Below are positions 9,340 to 17,536 of a stretch of DNA of 64,000 nt, piece by piece. The translations under genes and the position numbers were made by a program. Where the stretch lies: positions 124,001 through 188,000 of the forward strand of contig CANMPL010000002.1 of the NCBI GenBank assembly GCA_947499715.1. Direction: 5' to 3'. This DNA is from an uncultured Paracoccaceae bacterium. GTDB lineage: Bacteria; Pseudomonadota; Alphaproteobacteria; Rhodobacterales; Rhodobacteraceae. The first letter of the stretch is position 1. Every line of letters begins with the position of its first letter. The notes under the pieces are model-generated. The model was given only the letters and a program-made list of their open reading frames with translations. It made no database searches and was not told the origin of the DNA.

Positions 9340-10801
9340 TGTCGCCCTCCGCGGGGTCAGTGAGGTCGATCCAGATGGTTTTGACTTCGCAGTATTGGTC
9401 GTGGGCGTGGAGGCCGTTGTCGCGACCGCCAAAGCCGGATTGTTTGTAGCCGCCAAAGGGGGTGGTGATGTCGCCTTCGCCGTAGCAGTTGACCGTGACC
9501 GTGCCTGCGCGGATGTCGCGGGCGGCGCGGATGGCGGTGCGGGTGTTGGAGGTAAAGACAGAGGCCGCGAGCCCGTAGGCGGTGTCGTTGGCGACGGCGA
9601 TAGCCTCTTCGGTAGAGGCGACGGTGATGACCGAGAGCACGGGGCCGAAGATTTCGTCGCGGGCTTTGGGGTCACCCTTGGCGACCTCGATCACCCGGGG
9701 GGTGACAAAGATGTTCTTCTCGGTTTCGCCGATGTAGCCCCAGACCTTGGCGGCGTGGTCTGCGTCGATCAGCGCGCCGATATGGTTGGCGGGGTCGAGC
9801 GGGTCGCCTGTTTTCCAGTCGCGCAGGCGGGCGGTGATGCGGTCCATCAGGGGGGCTTTGATGTCCTTGTGGACGATCAGACGAGACGCGGCAGAACAGT
9901 TTTGGCCCGCGTTCCAGAAGGCCGCGTTGACCACATGTTCGGCGACATGGTCGAGGTTTTCGGCGTCGGCCAAGACCACGGCAGGATTCTTGCCGCCGCA
10001 TTCGAGGGTCACTTTTTTCATATTGCTGTCAGCGGCATAGCGCAGGAAGCGTTTGCCGGTCTCGGTCGAGCCAGTGAAGGTGACCATGTCGATATCGGGG
10101 TGCAGGCCGAGCGGTTCGCCCACTGATGGGCCGTCGCCGGGCAGCACTTGGAACACCCCACGCGGGACGCCTGCCATATGGGCAAGTTCGGCCACGCGCA
10201 GGGCGGTCATGGAGGTTTGCTCTGCCGGTTTGACGATGATGGAACAGCCAGCGGCGAGCGCCGGGCCGATCTTCCATGCGAGCATCATCAGCGGGAAATT
10301 CCATGGCAGCACGGCGGCGACGACGCCAATGGGTTCCCGCACAATCATCGAGATTGCGTCGTCCCCAGCGGGGCCGGTTTGGTCGTAGATTTTGTCGGCA
10401 GCCTCTGCGTGCCATTTGATGCAGTGGATGGTTTCGGGGATGTCGATCAGCTCGCAATCGCGGATCGGTTTGCCGGATTCGATGCTTTCCATCACCGCCA
10501 GTTCGCGTTTGCGGCGGGTGATATATTTGCACAGTTTGATCAGCACGTCCTTGCGGTCTGAGGGGTGCATCTTGGACCAATGTCCTTGGTCAAAGGCTTC
10601 GCGCGCTTTTGTAACTGCAAGGTCCACGTCCTTGGTATTGGCGGTGCTGATCTGGGTCAGCACCGCGCCCGTCGCGGGGTTCGTGGTGGGCATCATTGGG
10701 CCGGACCCTTTGCGGAATTTGCCGTCGATGAAAGGTGTCGCTGGCAGGTCAATTTCGGCGGCGATTGCGGCGTATTCGGCGCGTGTCAAAAGGTCTGTCA
10801 T
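9329..10801 (-). CDS. NAD(P)-dependent aldehyde dehydrogenase (PuuC/betaine-aldehyde type)
   Basis: This 490-residue ALDH-superfamily enzyme oxidises an aldehyde to a carboxylate. Landmarks are the PWNFPLMM cofactor region, FTGSTETGK, the general base Glu267 in LECGGKNP and the nucleophile Cys302 in GQNCSAASR. It resembles gamma-glutamyl-gamma-aminobutyraldehyde and betaine aldehyde dehydrogenases. The start overlaps the dapA-like stop by four bases (ATGA), and its stop overlaps the mttB start by 11. The aldehyde is probably the product of the FAD oxidase in the same operon. Confidence 0.88.
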   Translation of the reverse strand: MTDLLTRAEYAAIAAEIDLPATPFIDGKFRKGSGPMMPTTNPATGAVLTQISTANTKDVDLAVTKAREAFDQGHWSKMHPSDRKDVLIKLCKYITRRKRELAVMESIESGKPIRDCELIDIPETIHCIKWHAEAADKIYDQTGPAGDDAISMIVREPIGVVAAVLPWNFPLMMLAWKIGPALAAGCSIIVKPAEQTSMTALRVAELAHMAGVPRGVFQVLPGDGPSVGEPLGLHPDIDMVTFTGSTETGKRFLRYAADSNMKKVTLECGGKNPAVVLADAENLDHVAEHVVNAAFWNAGQNCSAASRLIVHKDIKAPLMDRITARLRDWKTGDPLDPANHIGALIDADHAAKVWGYIGETEKNIFVTPRVIEVAKGDPKARDEIFGPVLSVITVASTEEAIAVANDTAYGLAASVFTSNTRTAIRAARDIRAGTVTVNCYGEGDITTPFGGYKQSGFGGRDNGLHAHDQYCEVKTIWIDLTDPAEGDNVG

Positions 10802-11706
10802 GTGGCGTCCCCGGTGATGGCTGAAATGGCGGTGTTCATGGTGCGAATGACCTCTTCCAATTCACGCTTGTCGTCCTTGTTCAGTGGTTGCAGCGGCTTG
10901 CGTGGGGGGCCTGCGTTGATGCCGCGTGTCGACAACCCGTGCTTGATGCATTGCACAAACTTGCCGCCCTGTTCGAGCACGCGCATCAGGGGCAGCATGG
11001 CGGACATGATGGCGCGGCCTTTGGCGAAGTCGCCGTCGACCGCGCAGGCCTGGTAAAGCGCGATGTGCGCCTCCGGCGCGAAGTTGGACCCGGCACAGAC
11101 CCATGATCGCGCGCCCCATGCGAAGAACTCTAGCGCCTGGTCGTCCATGCCGCAGGACAGGCCAATGTGCGGATAGTCGCGGGCCAACATGTGCAGACGG
11201 TTCACGTCGCCAGAGCTTTCCTTGATGGCGCAGAAGTTGGGGGAGCGGCCAAGGCGGTCGAGTGTTTCTTCGCCCATGTTGACGCACATCCGACCGGGGT
11301 AATTATAGAGCATCGCAGGCAGGTTCGCGGCGCGGTCAATGGCCAGACAATGCAGCGCGATTTCGCGTTCGGTCGGGTAGGCGTAGGGCGGCGTGGCGAT
11401 GAGTATCGCGTCGGCGTTATGCGCTTTGGCCTGTTCGGCGTAGGTCACCGCGTCCTCTGTTCTTATGGCGCCGGTGCCGATGATCATGGGCACGCGGCCC
11501 GCAATCAGTTCCTTGGCGCGACCCATCATCCAGACGCGTTCTTCCATGGTCTGGGCGTAGTATTCGCCCGTGGTGCCCGCGACGATGATGCCGTGCACGC
11601 CCTTGTCGATCAGGAGTTCGACGGTGTCGGCCAACGCGTCTTCGTTGACCGAAAAATCCGCATGGTAGGGGGTCACGAGCGGGGTGTAGATGCCTTCAAA
11701 TTGCAT
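10798..11706 (-). CDS. DapA/NAL-family aldolase (dihydrodipicolinate synthase-like)
   Basis: This is a 302-residue Schiff-base class I aldolase or dehydratase. It has GTTGEYY (residues about 44-50), catalytic Tyr136 in LYNYPGR and Schiff-base Lys162 in CAIKESSGD. It is unlikely to be the lysine-pathway DapA, because it is embedded in a catabolic operon with its own GntR regulator. Homologues act in hydroxyproline or sugar-acid breakdown. I choose the ATG at 11706 (MQFEG) rather than ten codons upstream, because the family starts at this point and it lies inside the end of the GntR gene (11-base overlap), implying coupling. Confidence 0.85.
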   Translation of the reverse strand: MQFEGIYTPLVTPYHADFSVNEDALADTVELLIDKGVHGIIVAGTTGEYYAQTMEERVWMMGRAKELIAGRVPMIIGTGAIRTEDAVTYAEQAKAHNADAILIATPPYAYPTEREIALHCLAIDRAANLPAMLYNYPGRMCVNMGEETLDRLGRSPNFCAIKESSGDVNRLHMLARDYPHIGLSCGMDDQALEFFAWGARSWVCAGSNFAPEAHIALYQACAVDGDFAKGRAIMSAMLPLMRVLEQGGKFVQCIKHGLSTRGINAGPPRKPLQPLNKDDKRELEEVIRTMNTAISAITGDAT

Positions 11707-12400
11707 TGCGGCGGTCCTTGAGCGAGACGACATCAACGGGCAGCGGGTCGGGGCGCACGAAGCGTTCGAGCCGGTCGCGCGAGAGGTCCCAGTGTTGCAG
11801 TGTCAGGTCGATGGCGAGGGCGGTTTCGTGGGCCTCGATGGCGGAAATCATGGCGTCATGTTGGTCTGCCGCCTTTTTGATCAACACGGATTCGGCAGGT
11901 GATGCCGGGCGATAGAAGGTCTGGGATAGGCGTGTGTGGTCGATCAGCAGCCGGTCAAGCGAGGCTGTCAGATAGGGGTTCTGCGCCATCTCGCCGATCA
12001 GCGCGTGAAAGCGGTGGTTGGACAGGGCGGCGGCAGAGGCGTCGCCTTTGGCGGTTTCGCGGGTGAAATCCAGTTGTGCGGATTTAAGGGCGTCCAGCTG
12101 CGCAGCGGTCCGGTTTTCAGCGGCGAGGCTGGCGATATTGGCATAGATCATCGGTGCAGTCTGAAAGAAGGTGCGCATGGTGCCGATGTCCATGGATGCG
12201 ACCTTGGACCCCCGGTTCTCTGCCTGCGTAATGTAGCCCACCCCGGCGAGGCGCTGCAAAACCTCGCGCAGGGGGGTGCGCGACAGGCCGTAGTGCGCGG
12301 CCAACGTGACCTCATCCAGCGCGGAGCCGGGGGCGAGATCCGTGGTCAGGATCCGCAGTTTGAGATCGGCAAAGCAGTCTTCTTTGGTGAAGTTGGGCAT
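11696..12400 (-). CDS. GntR-family transcriptional regulator, FCD subfamily
   Basis: This 234-residue repressor has an N-terminal winged helix (ALDEVTLAAHYGLSRTPLREVLQRL, about residues 30-54) and an all-helical FCD ligand domain with a possible metal-binding His in HRFHALIGEM. It is first in the overlapping catabolic operon, so it likely controls that operon and itself in response to a pathway intermediate. ATG 12400 is preferred over 12436, because it has GAGGA seven bases upstream and gives the canonical length. A palindrome TGTATACA lies 28 bases upstream. Confidence 0.88.
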   Translation of the reverse strand: MPNFTKEDCFADLKLRILTTDLAPGSALDEVTLAAHYGLSRTPLREVLQRLAGVGYITQAENRGSKVASMDIGTMRTFFQTAPMIYANIASLAAENRTAAQLDALKSAQLDFTRETAKGDASAAALSNHRFHALIGEMAQNPYLTASLDRLLIDHTRLSQTFYRPASPAESVLIKKAADQHDAMISAIEAHETALAIDLTLQHWDLSRDRLERFVRPDPLPVDVVSLKDRRNAI

Positions 12401-12427
12401 GGAGTCCTCGGATGATTGTGCACATTT

Positions 12428-12435
12428 TGTATACA
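12428..12435. promoter_or_regulatory. Candidate GntR operator
   Basis: The perfect palindrome TGTATACA (in TTTTGTATACATTC) lies 28 bases upstream of the chosen GntR start. GntR/FCD regulators commonly bind short palindromes of this TGTATACA or TTGTATACAA type, so this is a plausible autoregulatory site. Only one copy is seen. Confidence 0.5.
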
Positions 12436-12512
12436 TTCAGCGAGTCGGTCAAGAGGGATGGTGATCCCCGCCGCCGGGACCTAGGTTTATCGAAAACACG
12501 AAGGCATTTGAG

Positions 12513-13052
12513 ATGAGCGATTTTGAGGTCGTAGCGGCGTTTGGCATCGCATTGCTGGTGTTGCTGGTCGCTCTCCTACTGACCCGCAAGACCAAGGCAG
12601 CCCCGACCAAAGATCAAGACAAGGCCTTGATCGATGACTCCGCACCCGAAAATGCGATTTTGGTGGATGGGTCCAATGTGATGCACTGGGGCGGAGAGCC
12701 CTCTGCCCGGGTGGTGGAGCAGGTGGTGATTGCGCTCGAACGCGAGGGGTTTGTTCCTTACATCTGTTTTGACGCGAACGCGGGCTATAAGTTGAGTGGT
12801 CACTACATGAAATCTTGGGACATTGCGCCATTGATCAGTGTCACGTCGGACCGGATCTTGGTGGTCGACCGTGGCGTGGTTGCCGACGAGGTGATCCTCG
12901 CGGAGGCGGGACGACGGGGCCTGAAGGTTGTCACCAATGATCGGTTTCGTGATTGGACAGTGGCCCATCCATGGGTGAAAGATCACAAAAGATTTCGACG
13001 TGGAACGTGGAAAGAGGGGGCAGTTGTGTGGCGATCTGGAAGAAAGCGTTGA
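12513..13052 (+). CDS. Membrane-anchored NYN/PIN-like ribonuclease domain protein
   Basis: This 179-residue protein has one N-terminal transmembrane helix (about residues 6-24), a short polar linker and a NYN (Zc3h12a/PIN-like) domain. The domain starts with ILVDGSNVMHW (Asp about 52) and has further acidic positions in ILVVDRGVVADEVILAEAG and VVTNDRFRDW. The family consists of metal-dependent endoribonucleases. The membrane anchor would hold the nuclease on the cytoplasmic face. Its 3' end overlaps the next gene by 25 bases, suggesting a two-gene unit. Enzyme activity is inferred. Confidence 0.75.
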   Translation: MSDFEVVAAFGIALLVLLVALLLTRKTKAAPTKDQDKALIDDSAPENAILVDGSNVMHWGGEPSARVVEQVVIALEREGFVPYICFDANAGYKLSGHYMKSWDIAPLISVTSDRILVVDRGVVADEVILAEAGRRGLKVVTNDRFRDWTVAHPWVKDHKRFRRGTWKEGAVVWRSGRKR

Positions 13053-13930
13053 AGTGGCTTGCGGGGATAGCAGCCGTTGGGTTGGGGGCCTTGGTCGCCT
13101 GTAGCCCAAGGGCCGTGCCGATTGCCGAGGCCCCAGCGGATACGTTCCGGGTTGGGTCGTTGAACGTGCATTACATCATCCTTGGGCAAGACAGCGGTGC
13201 ATGGTCGGAAGGCGATTGGGAACGTCGCAAGGGCCCGATGGACGCGGCGTTCAAGGCGATGAACGCTGATATCGTCGCCTTTCAAGAGATGGAGAGTTTT
13301 TCGCGTGGCGGCGACAAGAACACCAATCTGGCGCGCGACTGGCTGCTGGCGCGCAATCCGGGCTATGCGGCGGGTGCAAATGGGGATGCGGCTGTCTTTC
13401 CGTCGACCCAGCCGATTTTCTACCGCACCGACCGGGTGAAGCTGCTGGATCAGGGCTGGTTCTTTTTCAGCGAAACGCCGGATGTGATTTACAGCCGCAC
13501 GTTCAACGGATCATGGTCCGCCTATGCGAGTTGGGCGCAGTTCGAGGTGGACGGAAAGGCGCTGCGCGTGGTGAATGTGCATAACGATTACGCCAGCCGA
13601 TCGAACCGGCGGCTGTCGTCAGAGCTGATCGCGGAACGGATCTCCCCATGGATCGCGGCGGACGAGCGGGTGATGGTAGTGGGTGACTTTAACGCCCGCG
13701 CAGGCGGTGAGCCTTTGACCTTGGTCGAGGCCGCCGGGGTCACGTTTGTCCCGGTGTCGGGGGCCACCGTGCATTTCAATCGCGGGCTGAACCTTTTTGG
13801 TGCCATTGACCATCTGGGTGTGTCGGATGGAGTGCGGCTGGTGGGTGAGACGCAGGTGTTGCGCCAGAAGTTTGACGGCGAATGGCCGACGGATCATTAC
13901 CCCGTGGTGGGCGATTTTCTGTTGGAGTGA
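13028..13930 (+). CDS. Endonuclease/exonuclease/phosphatase-family lipoprotein
   Basis: This 300-residue protein starts at GTG 13028 with GAGGGGG nine bases upstream. It has a signal ending in lipobox LVAC (Cys about 25). The mature part is an EEP-fold hydrolase with VGSLNVHY, DIVAFQEME (metal Glu), VVNVHNDY, VMVVGDFNARAG and a C-terminal DHYPVVGDF. These are the family's catalytic motifs, so it probably cleaves phosphodiester bonds of nucleic acid or lipid headgroups outside the inner membrane. A longer frame from 12953 would lose the lipobox and is rejected. Confidence 0.8.
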   Translation: MAIWKKALKWLAGIAAVGLGALVACSPRAVPIAEAPADTFRVGSLNVHYIILGQDSGAWSEGDWERRKGPMDAAFKAMNADIVAFQEMESFSRGGDKNTNLARDWLLARNPGYAAGANGDAAVFPSTQPIFYRTDRVKLLDQGWFFFSETPDVIYSRTFNGSWSAYASWAQFEVDGKALRVVNVHNDYASRSNRRLSSELIAERISPWIAADERVMVVGDFNARAGGEPLTLVEAAGVTFVPVSGATVHFNRGLNLFGAIDHLGVSDGVRLVGETQVLRQKFDGEWPTDHYPVVGDFLLE

Positions 13931-13949
13931 TGCCGGTCTGAAGCCCGGC

Positions 13950-14372
13950 CTACGACGTGGCGGGTGCCGGGCACAGGCGGAAAGCGGCGACCGCTTCGGC
14001 GGCGTTTGCGAGGTCAGCTGTGATATTGAGCGGCCCGGCGGTGGCCGTCGCGGTTGCGTTGAATTGCAACCCGTTCAGGACGTTGCCAAAGCCGCTGTCC
14101 TTGACCGTCAGAGTCGGGCCGTCGGTGGTATGGCGGTCAGTGCCGATGGCAATCGGGCTGGCCCCATCAAAACGCATGCTGAACGCGGGGGATTGGGGCC
14201 ATGCGCCTTCAGCCAGCGTGATTGACAGCGCATATTCCGGCACGTCCGCGTCATAGGTGACGGTGAATTCGGCGGTGGCGGTGCTGTGGGTCAAGGTGCA
14301 GATAGGCGACGGGGTAAAGTCCCACGCGGTGGCGGGGGAGGCGAGGAGGAGGAGGGGGATAATATGGCGCAT
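13950..14372 (-). CDS. Small secreted protein of unknown function
   Basis: This 140-residue protein has a clear signal peptide (MRHIIPLLLLASPATA, cleavage before WDF). The mature domain is beta-rich with two Cys (CTLTHST near the N-terminus, RLCPAP near the C-terminus) that could form a disulphide. I do not recognise the family. It lies alone between the EEP lipoprotein gene and uvrB, 44 bases from the uvrB stop on the same strand. Confidence 0.6.
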   Translation of the reverse strand: MRHIIPLLLLASPATAWDFTPSPICTLTHSTATAEFTVTYDADVPEYALSITLAEGAWPQSPAFSMRFDGASPIAIGTDRHTTDGPTLTVKDSGFGNVLNGLQFNATATATAGPLNITADLANAAEAVAAFRLCPAPATS

Positions 14373-14416
14373 GAGGGGGACCTAGGGCGCGAAGTCGGGT
14401 GGGCAATCTGCCAAAC

Positions 14417-16633
14417 CTACCGCTTCTTCCCCCCATACCGCGATTTCCCGCCGCGCATGCCGCCGCGGCCGCCGGTGCTGCGGCCGGAGGCTTTTTGGGC
14501 GTCATCAACGGCCCTGTCCACGGCGAATTGTCGGGCGAGGGGGTCGTCGGCGAGGGTGAGTTCAACCGTTTCGAGACGTTTCAATTCATCCCGCAGGCGG
14601 GCGGCTTCTTCAAACTCCAAGTTCTCAGCCGCTTTGCGCATGTCGGTACGCAGGCCGTCCATCACGGCCTCGATATTTGACCCTGCGAGTTTGCTGTCGA
14701 TCTTGGTGGTCACGCGGGCCTGATCGGTGTCGCCTTTGTAGAGGCCAGCCAGAATATCCTCGACGTTCTTTTTGACGGTCTCGGGCGTGATCCCGTGTTC
14801 GATGTTATAGGCCATCTGCTTGGTGCGGCGGCGCTCGGTCTCTTTCAGGGCGCGTTCCATCGATCCGGTGATCCGGTCGGCATACATGATCACGCGGCCA
14901 TCAGCGTTCCGCGCGGCGCGGCCAATGGTCTGCACCAGCGAGGTTTCAGAGCGCAGGAACCCTTCTTTGTCGGCGTCCAGAATGGCCACAAGCCCGCATT
15001 CGGGAATGTCCAAACCTTCGCGCAAAAGGTTGATCCCGATCAGCACGTCAAAGGCCCCAAGGCGCAGATCGCGCAGAATTTCGATCCGCTCGATCGTGTC
15101 GATGTCAGAGTGCATGTAGCGCACGCGAATGCCCTGTTCGTGCATGTATTCGGTCAGGTCTTCGGCCATGCGCTTGGTCAGCGTGGTGCACAGCGTGCGG
15201 TAGCCGTCGGCGGCGACTTTGCGGACCTCATCCAGCAGATCATCCACCTGCATCTCAACCGGGCGAATTTCGATCTGCGGGTCCAAAAGACCGGTGGGGC
15301 GGATCACCTGTTCTGTGAAAACGCCGCCTGTCTGCTCAATCTCCCACGACGCGGGAGTTGCGGAGACAAACACCGATTGCGGGCGCATTGCGTCCCATTC
15401 CTCGAACTTGAGGGGTCGGTTGTCCATGCAGGACGGCAGGCGGAACCCGTGTTCGGCCAGTGTGAATTTGCGGCGGTAGTCGCCCTTATACATGCCGCCG
15501 ATTTGCGGCACGGAGACGTGGCTTTCGTCGGCAAAGACGATGGCGTTGTCGGGGATGAATTCAAACAGCGTGGGGGGCGGTTCACCCGGTGCGCGGCCTG
15601 TCAGATAGCGCGAATAGTTTTCAATGCCGTTGCAGACGCCTGTGGCCTCCAGCATTTCAAGATCAAAGTTTGTGCGTTGCTCCAGCCGCTGTGCTTCGAG
15701 CAGTTTGCCGTCGGCGACCAGTTGATCGAGCCGGACGCGCAGTTCCTTTTTGATGCCGATCACGGCCTGCTGCATCGTGGGCTTGGGCGTGACGTAGTGA
15801 GAATTCGCGTAGACGCGGACCTTTTCAAAGGTGTCCGTTTTTTCGCCCGTGAGCGGGTCAAATTCGGTGATCGACTCCAGCTCTTCGCCAAAGAACGACA
15901 GCTTCCACGCGCGATCATCAAGGTGGGCGGGCCAGATCTCGAGGCTGTCGCCGCGCACCCGGAAGGACCCACGTTGAAAGGCCTGATCATTGCGGCGGTA
16001 TTGCTGCGCGATCAGGTCGGCCATGATCTTGCGCTGGTCATACATCTTGCCGACGTGGATATCCTGCGTCATCGCGCCGTAGGTCTCGACAGAGCCGATG
16101 CCGTAGATGCAGGACACCGAGGCCACGATGATCACATCGTCGCGTTCCAACAGCGCCCGCGTGGCAGAGTGGCGCATGCGGTCGATCTGTTCGTTAATCT
16201 GGCTTTCTTTTTCGATGTAAGTGTCGGAGCGCGCGACATAGGCTTCGGGCTGGTAGTAGTCGTAGTAGCTGACGAAATACTCCACGGCGTTGTCGGGAAA
16301 GAAGCCTTTGAATTCGCCATAAAGCTGGGCGGCCAACGTCTTGTTGGGGGCAAGGATAATGGCGGGGCGCTGGGTTTCCTCGATCAGCTTGGCCATGGTG
16401 AAGGTCTTGCCGGTACCGGTGGCGCCCAGCAGCACTTGGTCACGCTCGCCCGACAGGATGCCTGCGGTCAGTTCCTTGATCGCGGTGGGCTGATCGCCTG
16501 CGGGTTCAAAGTCGGTCTTCATCACAAAAGCGCGGCCGCCTTCCAGCTTTTCGCGGCTGCGGACGTCGGGGGCCGGGTTAGACAGATAGGCGGCGTCCGA
16601 AATCTCTCGCTTGTCGGTCTGGGCGTAGGCCAT
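14417..16633 (-). CDS. uvrB: Excinuclease ABC subunit B
   Basis: UvrB is the damage-verifying helicase-like subunit of nucleotide excision repair. The 738-residue protein has Walker A GATGTGKT (Lys about 76), the beta-hairpin region [15 protein letters not shown], helicase motifs [13 protein letters not shown] and TIGRAARN, and a C-terminal UVR motif ([15 protein letters not shown]). A Gly/Arg-rich tail extends beyond the usual end. The ~20 residues before the canonical start of the domain are a lineage extension. A LexA box was not convincing upstream. Confidence 0.97.
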   Translation of the reverse strand: MAYAQTDKREISDAAYLSNPAPDVRSREKLEGGRAFVMKTDFEPAGDQPTAIKELTAGILSGERDQVLLGATGTGKTFTMAKLIEETQRPAIILAPNKTLAAQLYGEFKGFFPDNAVEYFVSYYDYYQPEAYVARSDTYIEKESQINEQIDRMRHSATRALLERDDVIIVASVSCIYGIGSVETYGAMTQDIHVGKMYDQRKIMADLIAQQYRRNDQAFQRGSFRVRGDSLEIWPAHLDDRAWKLSFFGEELESITEFDPLTGEKTDTFEKVRVYANSHYVTPKPTMQQAVIGIKKELRVRLDQLVADGKLLEAQRLEQRTNFDLEMLEATGVCNGIENYSRYLTGRAPGEPPPTLFEFIPDNAIVFADESHVSVPQIGGMYKGDYRRKFTLAEHGFRLPSCMDNRPLKFEEWDAMRPQSVFVSATPASWEIEQTGGVFTEQVIRPTGLLDPQIEIRPVEMQVDDLLDEVRKVAADGYRTLCTTLTKRMAEDLTEYMHEQGIRVRYMHSDIDTIERIEILRDLRLGAFDVLIGINLLREGLDIPECGLVAILDADKEGFLRSETSLVQTIGRAARNADGRVIMYADRITGSMERALKETERRRTKQMAYNIEHGITPETVKKNVEDILAGLYKGDTDQARVTTKIDSKLAGSNIEAVMDGLRTDMRKAAENLEFEEAARLRDELKRLETVELTLADDPLARQFAVDRAVDDAQKASGRSTGGRGGMRGGKSRYGGKKR

Positions 16634-16674
16634 GGGGGATTCCTTTGCGGTTGACCTATAGTTGGCCCCACAGC

Positions 16675-16716
16675 TGTCAGGATCAACCCCACCTCCTGAC
16701 AGGACATGTCAGGAGG
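16675..16716. promoter_or_regulatory. Three alternating TGTCAGGA repeats forming competing hairpins
   Basis: Between divergent uvrB and the VPLPA-CTERM gene lie TGTCAGGA (16675-16682), its complement TCCTGACA (16694-16701) and TGTCAGGA again (16707-16714). The last two form a perfect ten-base stem CCTCCTGACA/TGTCAGGAGG with a five-base loop. The first two can form an alternative nine-base stem. It may be a terminator, an attenuator or a dimeric regulator's site. Confidence 0.6.
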
Positions 16717-16837
16717 CTCTTGACCCAATCCGAAGGAGAACACGGGTTTGTCGCGAGATCGTCGCCAATTATGGCCAAAAGTTGACACGAATTCAGATTT
16801 TCCGTATCGCTTTCTCTGCGAAAAGAAGGAGCTTTAC

Positions 16838-17497
16838 ATGTTTGATATCAGGCCTTTAGCGGTAGGTTTGGCTTTCACCCTTGCGGCCAGTGGTGTGCAG
16901 GCTGCGACGGTGAATGCCACCATTGGCGGGCCAGACACATTCGAGGTGGGTGAATTCTTTGCGGTTATCGCTGATATCGAAGTGACGCCCAGCAGCGATC
17001 CGGTCCTTGTTTTTGGAATACCGCAATTCCTGAGTTGGGATCAGGTGGTGCTGACGGCAAGTTTTGATGGCGGGAACGGATACATGGAAAATGTGACCAT
17101 GACCGACACATCGGCGCCATCGCCCAATATCACGACCGCAGACCTTTTTGACTTGAACCCGATCAGCTTTTTCCCTGATTTCATTCCGGACTACACTGCG
17201 CCCGGCATCTACACGCAGACACTGTCAGGAACGGTCAGATTCTTCGAAGAACAAAGTGTCACGTTCACGGAACTCGTTTGTAATCGGGTCTACTCTAGTT
17301 TCGGAAGCTATTGCATTGGTTACACGGAAGTTGTGCGCACCGAATTGCGCGACGTCGAGGTTGATAGTGCCACTTTTAGTGTGTCGCGCGACATTACCGT
17401 CGTGTCCACAATTGCACCTGTCCCGCTGCCAGCGTCGTCGCTGCTGTTGTTGGCCGGTCTGGGCGGGTTCGCTGCGATGCGGCGGCGTCGCGGATAA
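16838..17497 (+). CDS. VPLPA-CTERM sorting-domain exported protein
   Basis: This 219-residue exported protein has an N-terminal signal peptide (ending VQA|ATVNA). It has a beta-rich middle, a Cys pair (about 14 residues apart near 160-175) and a C-terminal VPLPASSLLLLAGLGG helix followed by MRRRRG. That tail is the VPLPA-CTERM sorting signal used by exosortase-type systems in Rhodobacterales. The start at 16838 has AAGAAGGAG upstream; the longer frame from 16748 has no signal peptide. No exosortase is in the window. The product may be a surface or exopolysaccharide-associated protein. Confidence 0.82.
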   Translation: MFDIRPLAVGLAFTLAASGVQAATVNATIGGPDTFEVGEFFAVIADIEVTPSSDPVLVFGIPQFLSWDQVVLTASFDGGNGYMENVTMTDTSAPSPNITTADLFDLNPISFFPDFIPDYTAPGIYTQTLSGTVRFFEEQSVTFTELVCNRVYSSFGSYCIGYTEVVRTELRDVEVDSATFSVSRDITVVSTIAPVPLPASSLLLLAGLGGFAAMRRRRG

Positions 17498-17536
17498 ATG
17501 CATTTCGCAAGGCGGCTGCTGTGCTACAGTCGGCCA

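Noticed and set aside
9340-9675. N-terminal extension of the MttB frame by about 110 codons
   Set aside because: The extension lies wholly inside the aldehyde dehydrogenase gene, is Pro/Thr/Ser-rich and non-homologous, while ATG 9339 gives the family length.
10798-11706. Lysine-biosynthesis DapA
   Set aside because: The gene is embedded and coupled in a catabolic operon with its own GntR regulator, so a paralogous aldolase or deaminase is more likely.
14795-16654. 619-codon plus-strand frame opposite uvrB
   Set aside because: It is the antisense shadow of a certain gene, with no domain and an atypical His/Val/Gly-rich composition.
16650-16664. Possible LexA box GTTG-N7-GTTG upstream of uvrB
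   Set aside because: The alphaproteobacterial box is GTTC-N7-GTTC or GAAC-N7-GAAC. Both half-sites here differ at the last base, so the match is too weak to call.
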